From Deltaproteobacteria bacterium (lineage in GTDB: Bacteria > Myxococcota_A > UBA9042 > PHBI01), in assembly GCA_011526585.1 (NCBI GenBank), contig WYBB01000025.1, forward strand, positions 1 to 64,000: 64,000 nt of DNA. The letters are read 5' to 3'. The notes under the pieces are model-generated. The model saw only the letters and a program-made list of their open reading frames with translations, did no database searches and had not been told where the DNA came from. A program made the translations under genes and the position numbers. Below are positions 28,101 through 37,471 of the stretch, one piece after another (position 1 is the first letter of the stretch; every line of letters begins with the position of its first letter).

Positions 28101-28375
28101 TGCTAGCGAGCTCCGTTGAGCGGGGGGATGGGCCGGCCGCGGTGTCGTGCGTCGTTGCGTCCGGGCCGAGCGACACGCCGGGGTCCGCATGGAACCCGGC
28201 GCAGGGGACCTGTTGTCATCGTGTCCTAACGTGTCCCGGGGTCGTGAGCGCGACACCAGAACGCGCGCATCCAAGCAGAACACGTCGGCGAGTTCAACGG
28301 CTCCGGTCGGAATTGCCCACAAACTGTTGCCGACAGGGATTGGCAGGTCGATCCGGGGGTGGATCCGGGCCGAGT

Positions 28376-28447
28376 CTCCTGCCTTCCTCGATTCCTGGAT
28401 TCCTCAGTCCGCAAGAATCAGGAAACCAGGAAGGGAGGAAGCCAGGA
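28376..28447. repeat. Palindromic repeat family A, copy 2
   Basis: This is an imperfect 72-bp palindrome (CTCCTGCCTTCCTCGATTCC ... GGAGGAAGCCAGGA) sharing AATCAGGAAACCAGGAA and most of both arms with the copy at 9531-9603. A degenerate left arm (CTGCCTCCTCC...CTGGTTCCTCAG) follows at about 28463-28493. Confidence 0.7.
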
Positions 28448-28568
28448 AGACCCGCGACGCGTCTCCCTGCCTCCTCCGTTGCTGGTTCCTCAGAGCGCTA
28501 GGATCCCGTCCGGGGCGTCGGAGGCGTGTGGCCAGCCGGTTGACCGGCGCACGGGGCCGGTTAAACGA

Positions 28569-28593
28569 CAGAGCCGCCCGGGGGGCGGCTCTG
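28569..28593. terminator. Strong GC hairpin, possible terminator
   Basis: CAGAGCCGCC pairs perfectly with GGCGGCTCTG around CGGGG. The minus-strand side continues TCGTTTAACC, a weak T-run, so it might stop leftward transcription. Placed about 290 bp beyond the metallophosphatase stop. Confidence 0.45.
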
Positions 28594-28840
28594 CGTGTGG
28601 GTAAGGTGGGGTCGCTCGCGTAGTATTGGGGGGTCGGTCCCAGTGATGTTTGTGTTCTCTTCCGCCTTAGTGTCTCGGGGGCGGTCGCGATCACGACCCA
28701 CGCCAGGTATTAGAGCAACGGGCGTGCCAACCCCGAAATCGACTGTTCGTGGGTCGCGAGGGCTGGATCCTGGCCGGGTTGGAGGGGGCTGGAGCCTCCC
28801 AGTCCCCGGGCCTCGGGTCCCCGGTGGGGTCGATAATCCC

Positions 28841-28859
28841 CAGTCCCGATCCGGGACTG
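28841..28859. terminator. Hairpin just downstream of the metallophosphatase gene
   Basis: CAGTCCCG and CGGGACTG pair perfectly with a 3-nt loop, 22 bp beyond the stop codon of the leftward metallophosphatase gene. No T-tract follows, so intrinsic termination is uncertain. Confidence 0.45.
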
Positions 28860-28880
28860 AATGGCGGCTCAGCGTGGGGC

Positions 28881-30386
28881 TCAGGATCCCCAGCGCGCGA
28901 AGACCACGTGCACCCGGCCGTTGGCGTCGGGCCTCACCACGAGGTAACGGCGCGCGCGGGCGAGCGTGCTGCCGCCGTCGGACGGGAGGACCGGGGCCCA
29001 GGAGCCGAGGTTGTAGTAGCGGCCGCCGCGGGTGAGCGGCCGGCGCTCGGGCCGGTGGCTGTGCCCGAAGGCGACGACCGGCACGCGCAGGCTCTCGGCG
29101 ATCGACTCGGCGACGAGGCCCCAGCGCGCGCGCTCCTGCAGGGCGAGCGAGCCGCGGCCCATCATGCGCATCACGAAGAAGATCGCCGGCAGGAGCATGA
29201 GCAGGATGAGGACCTGATACCACTGACGCACGAGCGCGATCCCGGCGACCAGCACGGCCAGGGCGGTGAGCATCACGGCGAAGCGGTCGACCCATACCTC
29301 GTGCAGGAGGAGCCGCAGGCGGTCGACGATCGGCGTCGAGCTCAGGCGCAGCTGGCGGGCGACGAAGGCGGGCGCGACCCCCTTGGCCTCGGCGTAGGCA
29401 CGATAGGCCGGGGTCTGGGCGACCCCCTCGGGCTCGGGGGTCGGCTCGGGGGCGGCGGCGCGCTGGGGCGCGGGGGCGGCGGCACGCGCAGAGCGGCCCG
29501 CGAGCTGGCGGCGGCGGCGGTCGCGCAGCTCGCGCAGGCCGAACCAGGCGGCGGCGAAGTAGGCGCGGAAGAACGGGCGGCGGCCGAAGTAGAAGCGGCG
29601 CCAGTGCGCGAAGTAGCCGCCGAGCGAGAGGATGAAGCTCTCGTCGTTGTAGGGGTTGAAGGTGCCGAGGCGGCACAGGGTGTGGCGGCCGAGCAGCGAG
29701 CCGAAGGGCGTCTCGAGCTCGAGGGCGTGCTCGCGATCGGGCGGCACCGACGGGTCGAGCACGTCGCGGTAGCTGCAGGTCGCGTCGTACTGGTTGCCGT
29801 GCTCGGCGTACAGCGTATCGGGCACGTAGATGAACCACGGCTCGAAGGTGATGGCGGCGGCGACGGCGGCGCCGAGCCCGGGCGGCGCGGCGGCGGCGAC
29901 CTCCTGGCGCAGGAGCTCCTGGACCTCGGGGAAGTGCAGCTCGCGGTCGTGATTGCCGAGCACGAAGACGACGCGGTTGTCGCGCGCGAGGAAGCGGGCC
30001 AGCGCGGCGACGAAGCCCGGGTGGTCACCGAGGATGCGCGACATCTTGAAGACCGAGCCGTCGACGGTCGGAGGCAGGCCCTCGGCCGGCACGTCGCGCT
30101 CGGGCGGGCCGGAGAAGCAGGTGTCGAAGTCGAAGGTGTCGCCGTTGAAGACGAGGACCGAGCGGGAGAACCAGGCGGGGCGGCGCTGGTCGATGGCGGC
30201 GAGGAAGGCGGCGAGGTCGGCGTCCTGGCTCGCGTGGCGCGACTTGTACTCCCACCAGCCGGGCGGCGCGGCGGCGCGCTCGTCGGGGGCGAGGATCTCG
30301 TTGAGGTGCACGTCGGAGACGAGCACCCACTCCTCGCGGGCGAGCGCGCCGGGGAGCGCGCCATGGGATGGGGGCGGGCGCGTCAT
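28881..30386 (-). CDS. Membrane-anchored calcineurin-like metallophosphatase
   Basis: The protein has 501 residues. All blocks of the metallophosphatase fold are present: VSDVHLN, NGDTFDFD, LGNHDRE, EHGNQYD and a distant GHSHRPERR that completes the dimetal site. Between the last two blocks lies an insert with two transmembrane helices near residues 375-430, so the catalytic domain is split by a membrane anchor. ATG 30386 overlaps the stop of the thioredoxin-like gene as ATGA, giving a two-gene operon. The substrate (nucleotide, lipid or phosphoprotein) cannot be told from sequence. Confidence 0.85.
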   Translation of the reverse strand: MTRPPPSHGALPGALAREEWVLVSDVHLNEILAPDERAAAPPGWWEYKSRHASQDADLAAFLAAIDQRRPAWFSRSVLVFNGDTFDFDTCFSGPPERDVPAEGLPPTVDGSVFKMSRILGDHPGFVAALARFLARDNRVVFVLGNHDRELHFPEVQELLRQEVAAAAPPGLGAAVAAAITFEPWFIYVPDTLYAEHGNQYDATCSYRDVLDPSVPPDREHALELETPFGSLLGRHTLCRLGTFNPYNDESFILSLGGYFAHWRRFYFGRRPFFRAYFAAAWFGLRELRDRRRRQLAGRSARAAAPAPQRAAAPEPTPEPEGVAQTPAYRAYAEAKGVAPAFVARQLRLSSTPIVDRLRLLLHEVWVDRFAVMLTALAVLVAGIALVRQWYQVLILLMLLPAIFFVMRMMGRGSLALQERARWGLVAESIAESLRVPVVAFGHSHRPERRPLTRGGRYYNLGSWAPVLPSDGGSTLARARRYLVVRPDANGRVHVVFARWGS

Positions 30387-30916
30387 CGGCGGGAGAGGTG
30401 CGCCGCGAGCGCCGCCTCGAGGGAGGTCCGGGTCACGGGCGGGGTGAGAAGGAACGGCGCGCCGTCGCGGGGGAGCGCGACGGTCTTGGGCAGCATGCCG
30501 TCCCAGGCGAGCGAGAGCGCGCCGAGGAAGGGCCCCTCCCCGCCCGCGAGGCGCGCCTGCGGATAGGTCGGGCGCACGCGGTCGAGGACCTTCTGGATGG
30601 CGGCGTCGTCGGCGGGCGGATCGGTCGCAAGGCCGAGCACGACGACGCGATCGGGGTGCGCGGCGGCGAAGGCCTGCAGCTCGGGCATCTCCTCGATACA
30701 CGGGGTGCACCAGGTCGCCCACAGGGCGACGACGACGACATCGGCCGTGGTCACGAGCGAGCGCACGTGCGCGGCGTTCAACGGCTCGAGCGCGGCGGCG
30801 AGCCAGCGGCCGCCGGCGGGCGGCGCGGGCGGGGCCGGCGCGGGTGGGCGCGCCTCGTCGCGGCAGGCGCCGAGCGCGACGCTCGCGAGGATCGAGATGA
30901 AGACGGACCTGGGCAA
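30383..30916 (-). CDS. TlpA/ResA-like thioredoxin-fold lipoprotein
   Basis: The protein has 177 residues. The signal peptide ends in the lipobox LGAC. The thioredoxin fold has the redox motif WCTPC in VVVALWATWCTPCIEEMPEL, and a cis-Pro region near MLPKTVALP. Such proteins reduce disulphides outside the cytoplasmic membrane, often for cytochrome c maturation. It is first in an operon with the metallophosphatase, whose start overlaps its stop. No cytochrome maturation genes are nearby, so the partner is unknown. Confidence 0.88.
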   Translation of the reverse strand: MPRSVFISILASVALGACRDEARPPAPAPPAPPAGGRWLAAALEPLNAAHVRSLVTTADVVVVALWATWCTPCIEEMPELQAFAAAHPDRVVVLGLATDPPADDAAIQKVLDRVRPTYPQARLAGGEGPFLGALSLAWDGMLPKTVALPRDGAPFLLTPPVTRTSLEAALAAHLSRR

Positions 30917-31104
30917 GCTCTTCCCGCTCGGTCAAGGGTGCTGCGGTCGAGGCTAGCCGATGCGGCGGCGAGGCGAAAGCGGGTTTCGGCGGAGCCTGCG
31001 GGGACTTCGGGCTTGTGACTGACGCCAGCCGACGCTATGGCAGCGGCGCCAGTTACGTGCATCGGAGGGTTGGCACCCGATCGGATGAAGGTGCGACGCA
31101 GGCG

Positions 31105-32358
31105 ATGGAGGAGCTCGAGATCACGCTAGGCCAGCGCGCGCTGACGTCGGTGTACGGCGAGCAGACGACGGCGAGCGCCTACGCCGGGCTCGGCTCGCGG
31201 CACCTGCTGATCCTCGCCGACGGCGCGGCCGGTGAGGTGCCGTCGCGACTGGCGGCGCAGACGGCGTGCGCGGCGGCGCTGGCGCGGATCCGCGCGTCGG
31301 TGCTGCCCGACTTCTCGGCGACGCTGGAGGAGGCGTTCGGCGAGGCCAACGCCGCGGTCCGGCGCGTGCTGATCGGCACCGCCGCCGAGGGCAAGGGGCA
31401 GGCAGCCCTGCTGGTGGTCGTCATCGACGCTGCCGGGGTCGCGGCGGCGCGCGTCGGCGGCGGGCGGGTCTACCTCCTGCGGGGCGAGCGGCTCGATCCT
31501 TTATATAGGGGCGCGGGGCCGGAGGGGCTCGGAGGGCCGGCGACGGCGCGCACCGAGCCGGAGATCGTCGCGGCCGGCGAGGCGCTGGGCACGGGCGACC
31601 GGATCCTGGTGCTGTCGGAGTCGGCGGTGAGGCCGCTGGCCGCCGACCTCGAGCGGCTAGGCAGCGGGGCGCCGCCCCAGCTCGCGGCGAGCCGCATGGC
31701 CGACGCGGCGAGGAGGCGCGGGCAGCTCGACCCGATCTCGGTGCACGTGGTCGAGATCGCGGGCGACGCGCCGCGCATGGGGCCGCACCCGGCGATCGCG
31801 CGCATCGAGCGCGGCAAGCCGCGGACCTTCGATCCGGAGGGGCGCCTGCTCGGGCGCTCGGCGCCGAGCGCGGCGGTGCCGGCGAAGAAGGCCGAGGCGG
31901 GGCTGGTCGCGTGGTTCCTGTTGGCGCTCTTGTGCGGCGCGGGGGTGGCGCTGGTCGTCGACGCGACGCGCGTGCCGTCGCGGGGCGAGCCGGCGCCCGA
32001 GCCGTTGCCGGTGGTGATCGTCGGGCTCGACGCGCGCGACGCCGACGAGGGTGAGGTGGGCGCGGAGCGGGACGTGCGTGAGGTCGAGGCGGTGGCGCTC
32101 GATCCCGAGGCAGTGGCGGCGCTGCAGGGAGAGTCGGCGCGACAGCTCGCGCGGGACCTGAAGAACCTCATCACGCGGCGCTTCCCCGATGAAGGTGAGG
32201 CGGTCTTCGAGAAGATCGAGGCGGCGATCGTCGCGCACGGGCGCGACCCGAAGGTGATCGAGGCGCTGCTCGAGCTCGTGCGCGAGCCCGAGCTGAAACG
32301 CACGGCGCGCTGGGTGCAGGAGCTCCTGCCGCGGCTCTACGTCGCCGACGAGCCCTGA
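31105..32358 (+). CDS. PP2C-like phosphatase-domain membrane protein
   Basis: The protein has about 417 residues. The first 230 residues resemble a PP2C/SpoIIE-type fold (HLLILADGAAGEVPS, ALLVVVIDAAGVAAARVGGGRVYLLR, GDRILVLSESAV), but several metal-binding Asp residues of active enzymes are not evident, so it may be degenerate. A transmembrane helix lies near residues 283-303. The C-terminal 115 residues are a helical domain outside. ATG 31105 is the most likely start; GTG 31015 would add 30 basic residues. It ends tail-to-tail with the next phosphatase, overlapping by 22 bp. Confidence 0.65.
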   Translation: MEELEITLGQRALTSVYGEQTTASAYAGLGSRHLLILADGAAGEVPSRLAAQTACAAALARIRASVLPDFSATLEEAFGEANAAVRRVLIGTAAEGKGQAALLVVVIDAAGVAAARVGGGRVYLLRGERLDPLYRGAGPEGLGGPATARTEPEIVAAGEALGTGDRILVLSESAVRPLAADLERLGSGAPPQLAASRMADAARRRGQLDPISVHVVEIAGDAPRMGPHPAIARIERGKPRTFDPEGRLLGRSAPSAAVPAKKAEAGLVAWFLLALLCGAGVALVVDATRVPSRGEPAPEPLPVVIVGLDARDADEGEVGAERDVREVEAVALDPEAVAALQGESARQLARDLKNLITRRFPDEGEAVFEKIEAAIVAHGRDPKVIEALLELVREPELKRTARWVQELLPRLYVADEP

Positions 32359-32828
32359 CGCCCCGCGCGCTTCCACCAGCGCTCGAGGGTGTCGGGGTAC
32401 GGCACGGCCTCGGGGTGGCAGGCGAGGAGCGCGGCGAGCGCGGCGTCGGGGCCGAGGGATCGGTAGAGGTGCGCCAGCGCGAGGGTGGGCGAGCGGTTGA
32501 GGCCGGCGGTGCAGTGCAGGTAGACGGCGGTGTGGGTCGCGAGGAGCGCGTCGAGCTCGGCGAGGGCGTCGGGGATGCGGGCGGTGAGATCGCGCCGATC
32601 GAAGTCGCGGATCGGCACGCGGCGCGCCTCGATGCCGCGCTGACTGTAGAGGCCCCAGAGCACCGACCACGAGAGGCCGCGCTGACCGAGGTCGGCGTCG
32701 GTCTGCAGCGAGAGCAGACCGGTCACGCCGCCTTCGACCAACACGTCGACGTGCTCGATCGTCGTCGGGGCGGGCCCGACGAAGAGGCGCGGTTCGTAGG
32801 GCGCGAGGTGGCGGCGGGAGCGTGGCAC
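32337..32828 (-). CDS. Dual-specificity-type protein phosphatase
   Basis: The protein has 163 residues. HCTAGLNRSP is the Cys-x5-Arg signature of cysteine phosphatases, and the general-acid Asp is likely in PIRDFDRRD. The overall length and the order (LFVGPAPTTIEHVD, GVTGLLSLQTDAD) match atypical dual-specificity phosphatases of bacteria. No membrane segment is present, so it is cytoplasmic. The start GTG 32828 is tentative; it lies about 150 bp from the divergent AgmX-domain lipoprotein gene. It could reverse Ser/Thr/Tyr phosphorylation, common in myxobacteria, but no kinase is in the window. Confidence 0.85.
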   Translation of the reverse strand: MPRSRRHLAPYEPRLFVGPAPTTIEHVDVLVEGGVTGLLSLQTDADLGQRGLSWSVLWGLYSQRGIEARRVPIRDFDRRDLTARIPDALAELDALLATHTAVYLHCTAGLNRSPTLALAHLYRSLGPDAALAALLACHPEAVPYPDTLERWWKRAGRQGSSAT

Positions 32829-32980
32829 GCCCGGGAGGATGCGCGCTCAGAGGATCCTCGACAAGCGTTGTCTGCTTGGCCATAGTCCGCGCCTTCAACG
32901 AGCTGCTCCGCGCGGGCGGTCCGGATACGGCTGTGCGCGAGGGGGCGCGGCGCCTGGCGTCGGACCGAGAGGGGAGCGAT

Positions 32981-35209
32981 ATGCGCATCGACATGTTTCG
33001 TCATTATATGCTCGCGTGCGTCGCCGCTGCGCTGATGGTGACCACGGCGTGTGGCGGCAAGACGCCGCCCGCCGACGTCGCGGCGGCGCCGGCCGACGCG
33101 GCCGCGGTCGAGGTCGCCGCGCCGCCTTCGCGCGTGGACGAGGCCAAGGCCTTCATGTCGCGTGCGCTCGAGCCGGCCGCCCTCAAGGAGGCGATCGCGC
33201 TGGCGGACGCGCTGGCCGGGGAGCCGAGCGCGGAGGCGAAGCTCATGGCGGCGCGGATCCGGCTCGTCTCGGCGGCGCGCGGGCTCGCGGCGGCGCGCGA
33301 CGGCGGTCAGCCGGCGCTGGGGCCGGATGAGATCGCGCAGGCGATCACGAAGGTGATCGACGCGACCGAAAAGGGGCAGATCGCCGGCGAGGAGGGCGTG
33401 CGCATCGCGGTCGCGGCGGAGGCCTTGAAGAAGCTCGCAGGCGTCGGCGACGGCGCGCCCGACGCGGCGAAGGTGCGCGCGCTCATCGCCGAGACGAACC
33501 CCGAGGCGGCGGCGGTGAGGCTCGCGCTCACGGGGCGCTTCCTGAAGGCGCGCGAGGAGGCCGAGGCCCAGGGCTTCGCGGCGTTCGTGAAGACCTTCGG
33601 GCCGTGGGTCTGCGCGGGCTGTACCGAGCCGACCGACGCGGTGGCCAAGGCGCCGGCCAAGGACGGCGCGGGGCTCATGTGCGCGAGCGCCGAGGACGCG
33701 AGCTACTGCAAGACGCTGATGGCGGCGAGCGCCGAGGACCCGATCGCGGCCTCGCCGGAAAACGCGCTGGTGATCGCGGCCATGGCGACGATCGCAGCCG
33801 GGGGCGCGGAGGACGCGACGCTCGCCGCGGCGCTGGGAGAGCTCGGGCGCGCGCGCGAGCCGGTGGTGCTGCCGGTGCCGGTGGCGCTGGAGGGCGAGGC
33901 GATCCTCGGCGCCGGGGACGCGGTGCGCCTGGTCGAGGCGGCGCCGGCGCTGATCGTGGCGCACGTCGCGCCGGGCGGGGTGCGGATCGGGGTGAGGCGC
34001 GTGACCGGACCGGACGGGCTCGTGAAGCTCGGCGCGGGACTCGCGCTGGCCGATGCGCCGGTCGTGACGCTCGAGGCGCTGGCCGCGGCGGAGCCCGACG
34101 CCGAAAGCGGCGCGATCGCCGGGGTGAGCGATCGACTGGCGAGTGTCGTGGCGGGGATCGCCGAGCTGGAGCTGCCGGGTGAGCGCGGACCGGTGCTGAT
34201 GGTGATCGCGCCGGGGGTGGCGAGCGAGATCGTCGCCAAGGTGGCCGACGGGATCCGGGCGAGCGGGCCGGTGGCGCTGAGGGTGATGCGCCCGGGCACG
34301 CCGGGCGAGGCGCTGCCGATCTTCATGCGCACCCTGCCCGAGGAGCTCGAGACGGCGCTGGTGCCCGCGTGGCAGGAGCCGACACGGGTGGTCGTGCAGG
34401 AGGGCGCGCTCGATGTGTGGGCGCCCGAGGGGGAAAACGAAGGCGCGGTGACGCTGGGGCCGGACGCGGCGGCGGGGCTGCCGGCCGGGCTCGAGCAGGG
34501 GTGGCGCAAGGACAAGCTGGCGCGGCTGCGCGTAAGGGTAAGCGAGAGCGGGATCGGCGAGGCCGAGCTGGCGGCCTTGGTGCAGGGCGTGAAGGCCTTC
34601 GCCGAGGGCATGAAGGCCGGCCGCGTCGTACACGTGATCGCCGGGGAGGGCGCGCGCGTCGAGGACGTCTTGAAGGTCGCGCGTCACCTGCAGGAAGGCG
34701 GGCTCGAGGCGGCGCCCGAGCTGACGCGGGTCGGCGAGATCTGGCCGGGTGCGCGCTGCCGCGGTGAAGGCGGGTGCGCGGGCGCGGTGGCGGTGGCGCT
34801 GTCGCAGGCGGCGGTCCCGTCGGCGCGCGGGCTGAGCGACAAGCCGGGCGACAAGAAGGAGCCCAAGGAGGTCAAGCCCGCGGAGCCCAAGCCCGAGCCG
34901 GGCCCGGCGCCGTCGGCGGAGTTCTGCAACCAGGCCGACATCCGGGCCCAGATGAACAAGCAGGCCGGCAACTTCCGGTTCTGTTACGAGCGCGAGCTGC
35001 AGCTCGAGAAGGACCTCGCCGGGCGGCTGGTGATGAACTTCGTCATCGGCTTGAGCGGCAACGTGAAGTCGGTGCGCGTCGCGTCGAGCGATCTCAAGAA
35101 CGCGAAGGTCGGCGAGTGCATCAAGAAGGCGATCGGCAAGATGCAGTTCAAGGCGCCCGACGGGGGCGAGTGCGTCGTGCAGTGGCCGTTCAAGTTCAGC
35201 GCGAACTGA
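32981..35209 (+). CDS. Lipoprotein with AgmX/PglI-type C-terminal domain
   Basis: The protein has 742 residues. The signal peptide ends in the lipobox TTAC. An Ala-rich helical region is followed by a segment of unknown fold. A charged linker (KKEPKEVKPAEPKPEP) leads to the last 90 residues: FCYERELQLEKDLAGRLVMNFVIGLSGNV, then a conserved Cys pair. This is the TonB-like AgmX/PglI C-terminal domain, first noted in gliding motility proteins and often fused to surface modules in Myxococcota. ATG 32981 has GAGGGGAG upstream. The 3' end overlaps the glycosyltransferase gene by 14 bp. Confidence 0.85.
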   Translation: MRIDMFRHYMLACVAAALMVTTACGGKTPPADVAAAPADAAAVEVAAPPSRVDEAKAFMSRALEPAALKEAIALADALAGEPSAEAKLMAARIRLVSAARGLAAARDGGQPALGPDEIAQAITKVIDATEKGQIAGEEGVRIAVAAEALKKLAGVGDGAPDAAKVRALIAETNPEAAAVRLALTGRFLKAREEAEAQGFAAFVKTFGPWVCAGCTEPTDAVAKAPAKDGAGLMCASAEDASYCKTLMAASAEDPIAASPENALVIAAMATIAAGGAEDATLAAALGELGRAREPVVLPVPVALEGEAILGAGDAVRLVEAAPALIVAHVAPGGVRIGVRRVTGPDGLVKLGAGLALADAPVVTLEALAAAEPDAESGAIAGVSDRLASVVAGIAELELPGERGPVLMVIAPGVASEIVAKVADGIRASGPVALRVMRPGTPGEALPIFMRTLPEELETALVPAWQEPTRVVVQEGALDVWAPEGENEGAVTLGPDAAAGLPAGLEQGWRKDKLARLRVRVSESGIGEAELAALVQGVKAFAEGMKAGRVVHVIAGEGARVEDVLKVARHLQEGGLEAAPELTRVGEIWPGARCRGEGGCAGAVAVALSQAAVPSARGLSDKPGDKKEPKEVKPAEPKPEPGPAPSAEFCNQADIRAQMNKQAGNFRFCYERELQLEKDLAGRLVMNFVIGLSGNVKSVRVASSDLKNAKVGECIKKAIGKMQFKAPDGGECVVQWPFKFSAN

Positions 35210-36434
35210 GGAGCCTCGGGAGAAGAGCGCTGAGCGGCAGGCTCGCGAACACCACCAGGTACACGTCGAGGAACGCGCGGTGGCTGGTGTGTCCGAAGAA
35301 CGCCGCCGTCACCGCGATGAAAGAGAGCCCGAGTGCGTACACCAGCGCTCGCTCGCTCCCGCCTTCCCTCTTGCGCGCCGACCACATGCCGAACGCCGCG
35401 AGCAGGAGCACCGGGCCGTAGGACAGGAGGTGCACCACGTCCGCCAGGCCTCCGCGCCGAGGGCTGGGCAGCGGCCCGAAGGCTGCCGCGAGCTTCTGCG
35501 CCGCGCCCCAGAGGGCCTGGCCCGGGTGCTCGACGACGTAGTCCAGCCCGCGCTGCAGGAACCAGCGATCGCGCGCGAGCGCGTCGGGGCCGATGGCATG
35601 GAGCTCGGTGCGGGCGGACGGATCGAGCGCAGCGAAGGCGACGCGCGCGCTCAGATCCATGCTCTCGGAAGGGTAGCGGCTGAAGGTCTCCGGGTTGTTG
35701 CCGCGCCAGAACATCATGCCGCTCTGCGTGTCGAGCACCGCATCGCCCGTGACCGAGCGGGTGTATGCGAGCCAGGGCAGGAGACCGAGCGCGAGCGCCG
35801 CGGCGCAGCTCGCCGCCGTCGCGATCCGGCGCGCGGCGCGGCCCTTTGTCGCGAGCGCGAGCCACAGCGGCGCCAGGAGCGCAAACGGCACGAGCATCGA
35901 GCGCGTCAGCACGGCGAGCGCCAGAGCCAGACCGCCAAGCGCCCCGAAGAGGAGCGAGCCGCGCTCCCGCGCCGTGAGCAGCGCAAGCACCGAGAGCGCG
36001 GTGAGCAGCGTGAAGAGGCCGGTCTCCTGCAGCGCAGTGTCGTGGATCACGTAGTAGGGGTAGATCGCCAGGAGCGCGGCCGCGCACACGCCGGCGGTCG
36101 CGCCGAACCAGCGGGTCGCGAGACGCGCGCCGCACCACACCGTGCCCGCGCCGATGAGCGATTGCACCACCACGAGCGCCGCGAACGCTCGCTCGCCACC
36201 GGTGACCGCGGCGAGGAGGAGCGGGTAGAGCGGCACGCGCATGGCCGTGGCCGCGCCGTCGCCGAGGCTGTAGCCGTGCCCGTCCGCGAGACTGCGCGCG
36301 AGGTCGAGGTAGAAGGTGTAGCCCTGGGTCCAGAGCTCGTCGTCGCCGCGCGCGAAGCGCACGACCGCGCGCAGGGTGAACGCCAGGAGCGCGAGCGCCA
36401 GGATCCGTCGCTGCGCGGTAAGCGTTCGGATCAC
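35196..36434 (-). CDS. Polytopic membrane glycosyltransferase, GT39/ArnT-like
   Basis: The protein has 412 residues with about ten hydrophobic segments. The first periplasmic loop has the ArnT/PMT-type acidic signature (RFARGDDELWTQGYTFYLD), and GGLALALAVLTRSMLVPFALLAP follows. Such enzymes move sugars from polyprenyl-phosphate donors to lipids or proteins in the periplasm. GTG 36434 overlaps the stop of the iron-transporter ATPase gene as GTGA, so it is probably transcribed with the fbp genes without an obvious shared role. Acceptor and donor are unknown. Confidence 0.75.
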   Translation of the reverse strand: MIRTLTAQRRILALALLAFTLRAVVRFARGDDELWTQGYTFYLDLARSLADGHGYSLGDGAATAMRVPLYPLLLAAVTGGERAFAALVVVQSLIGAGTVWCGARLATRWFGATAGVCAAALLAIYPYYVIHDTALQETGLFTLLTALSVLALLTARERGSLLFGALGGLALALAVLTRSMLVPFALLAPLWLALATKGRAARRIATAASCAAALALGLLPWLAYTRSVTGDAVLDTQSGMMFWRGNNPETFSRYPSESMDLSARVAFAALDPSARTELHAIGPDALARDRWFLQRGLDYVVEHPGQALWGAAQKLAAAFGPLPSPRRGGLADVVHLLSYGPVLLLAAFGMWSARKREGGSERALVYALGLSFIAVTAAFFGHTSHRAFLDVYLVVFASLPLSALLPRLLSSR

Positions 36435-37471
36435 GCGTGCGCGATCCAGTGCAGCGGGCCGCGCACGGTGATCTCGATCGGCTCGCCGATCGCCCAGCGC
36501 GCGTCGGGTCGATCGTGGAGCGGGATGCGCAGGGTGAGCGCCTCGTCGCCGAGCCGTACGAAGAGCTCGAGCTCGGGGCCGGTGTAGTCGCGGCCGACGA
36601 CGTGACCGATCGGGCCCGGTGGGTCGCTCGGGCCGCGGGGGGCGAGCTGCTCGGGGCGGATCAGCGCGAGCGCCGGGCCGGCGGGCCCGTGGCCCGGGTG
36701 GGTGCCGAGCACGGTGGTGAGGCGATCGCGCTCGGCCACCCCGGCGAGCGTGACGACCTGGCCGGTGGCGCGCGCGACGGCGAGCGAGGCAGGCGCGCGA
36801 TAGATGATGGGCGGCGGCGCGAGCTGGGCGATCTTGCCGTGGTCCATGACCGCGACGCGGTCGGCGAGCGAGAGCGCCTCGTCCTGATCGTGGGTGACGA
36901 AGATCGTCGCGACGCCGATCGCGTCGAGGGTGGCGCGCAGCTCGACACGCAGGCTGCGGCGGAGGCTGGCGTCGAGGTTGGAGAACGGCTCGTCCATGAG
37001 CAGGACACGCGGCTCGGCGATGAGCGCGCGCACGAGGGCGACGCGCTGCTGCTGGCCACCGGAGAGCTCGTGCGGGTAGCGGCGGGCGAGCGGGGCGAGC
37101 GAGAAACGCGCGAGCATGGCGTCGACCGCTTGTCGGCGGGCGCGCGGATCGCGGCGGGCGAGACCGAAGGCGAGGTTGTCGGCGACGTCGAGGTGGGGGA
37201 AGAGCGCGAAGTCCTGGAAGACGAGGCCGACCTCGCGGCGCTCGGGCGGGAGGTGCGTGCGCGCATCGGCGACGAGCTCGCCGCCGAGGTGAACGCGGCC
37301 CTGGTCGGGGCGCTCGAGGCCCGCGACGATGCGGAGCAGGGTGGTCTTGCCGCAGCCCGAGGGCCCGAGCAGGGCGACGATCTCGCCCGGTGCGACCGCG
37401 AGATCGATCCCGCTGAGCACGACCGTCGCGCCGAAGGACTTGTCGACGGCTTCGATGAGGAGCGCGGACAT
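36431..37471 (-). CDS. fbpC: Ferric-iron ABC transporter ATP-binding protein
   Basis: The protein has 346 residues. It has Walker A GPSGCGKTT near residue 36, signature LSGGQQQR, Walker B LLMDEPFSNLD and the His switch THDQDEA. A C-terminal regulatory TOBE-like domain (LIRPEQLA, VVGRDYTGPELEL) is typical of FbpC/CysA-like importers. It energises the permease encoded immediately upstream: the permease stop and this ATG share one base (TGATG). The substrate is assigned from the neighbouring binding protein. Confidence 0.9.
   Translation of the reverse strand: MSALLIEAVDKSFGATVVLSGIDLAVAPGEIVALLGPSGCGKTTLLRIVAGLERPDQGRVHLGGELVADARTHLPPERREVGLVFQDFALFPHLDVADNLAFGLARRDPRARRQAVDAMLARFSLAPLARRYPHELSGGQQQRVALVRALIAEPRVLLMDEPFSNLDASLRRSLRVELRATLDAIGVATIFVTHDQDEALSLADRVAVMDHGKIAQLAPPPIIYRAPASLAVARATGQVVTLAGVAERDRLTTVLGTHPGHGPAGPALALIRPEQLAPRGPSDPPGPIGHVVGRDYTGPELELFVRLGDEALTLRIPLHDRPDARWAIGEPIEITVRGPLHWIAHA

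Larger units (their letters stand above)
28101..28880. other. 780-bp gene-free, structure-rich stretch
   Basis: No open frame here has convincing protein character; those present run through palindromes. It holds the upstream region of the lipoprotein gene on the left, a family A palindrome, and two strong hairpins. A 9-bp inverted repeat CGACCCACG/CGTGGGTCG also occurs between about 28690 and 28765. It could host a structured RNA, but none was recognised. Confidence 0.6.

Noticed and set aside
28147-28694. Several open frames of 60-158 codons
   Set aside because: They pass through palindromic repeats and hairpins, lack ribosome binding sites and have no protein-like composition.
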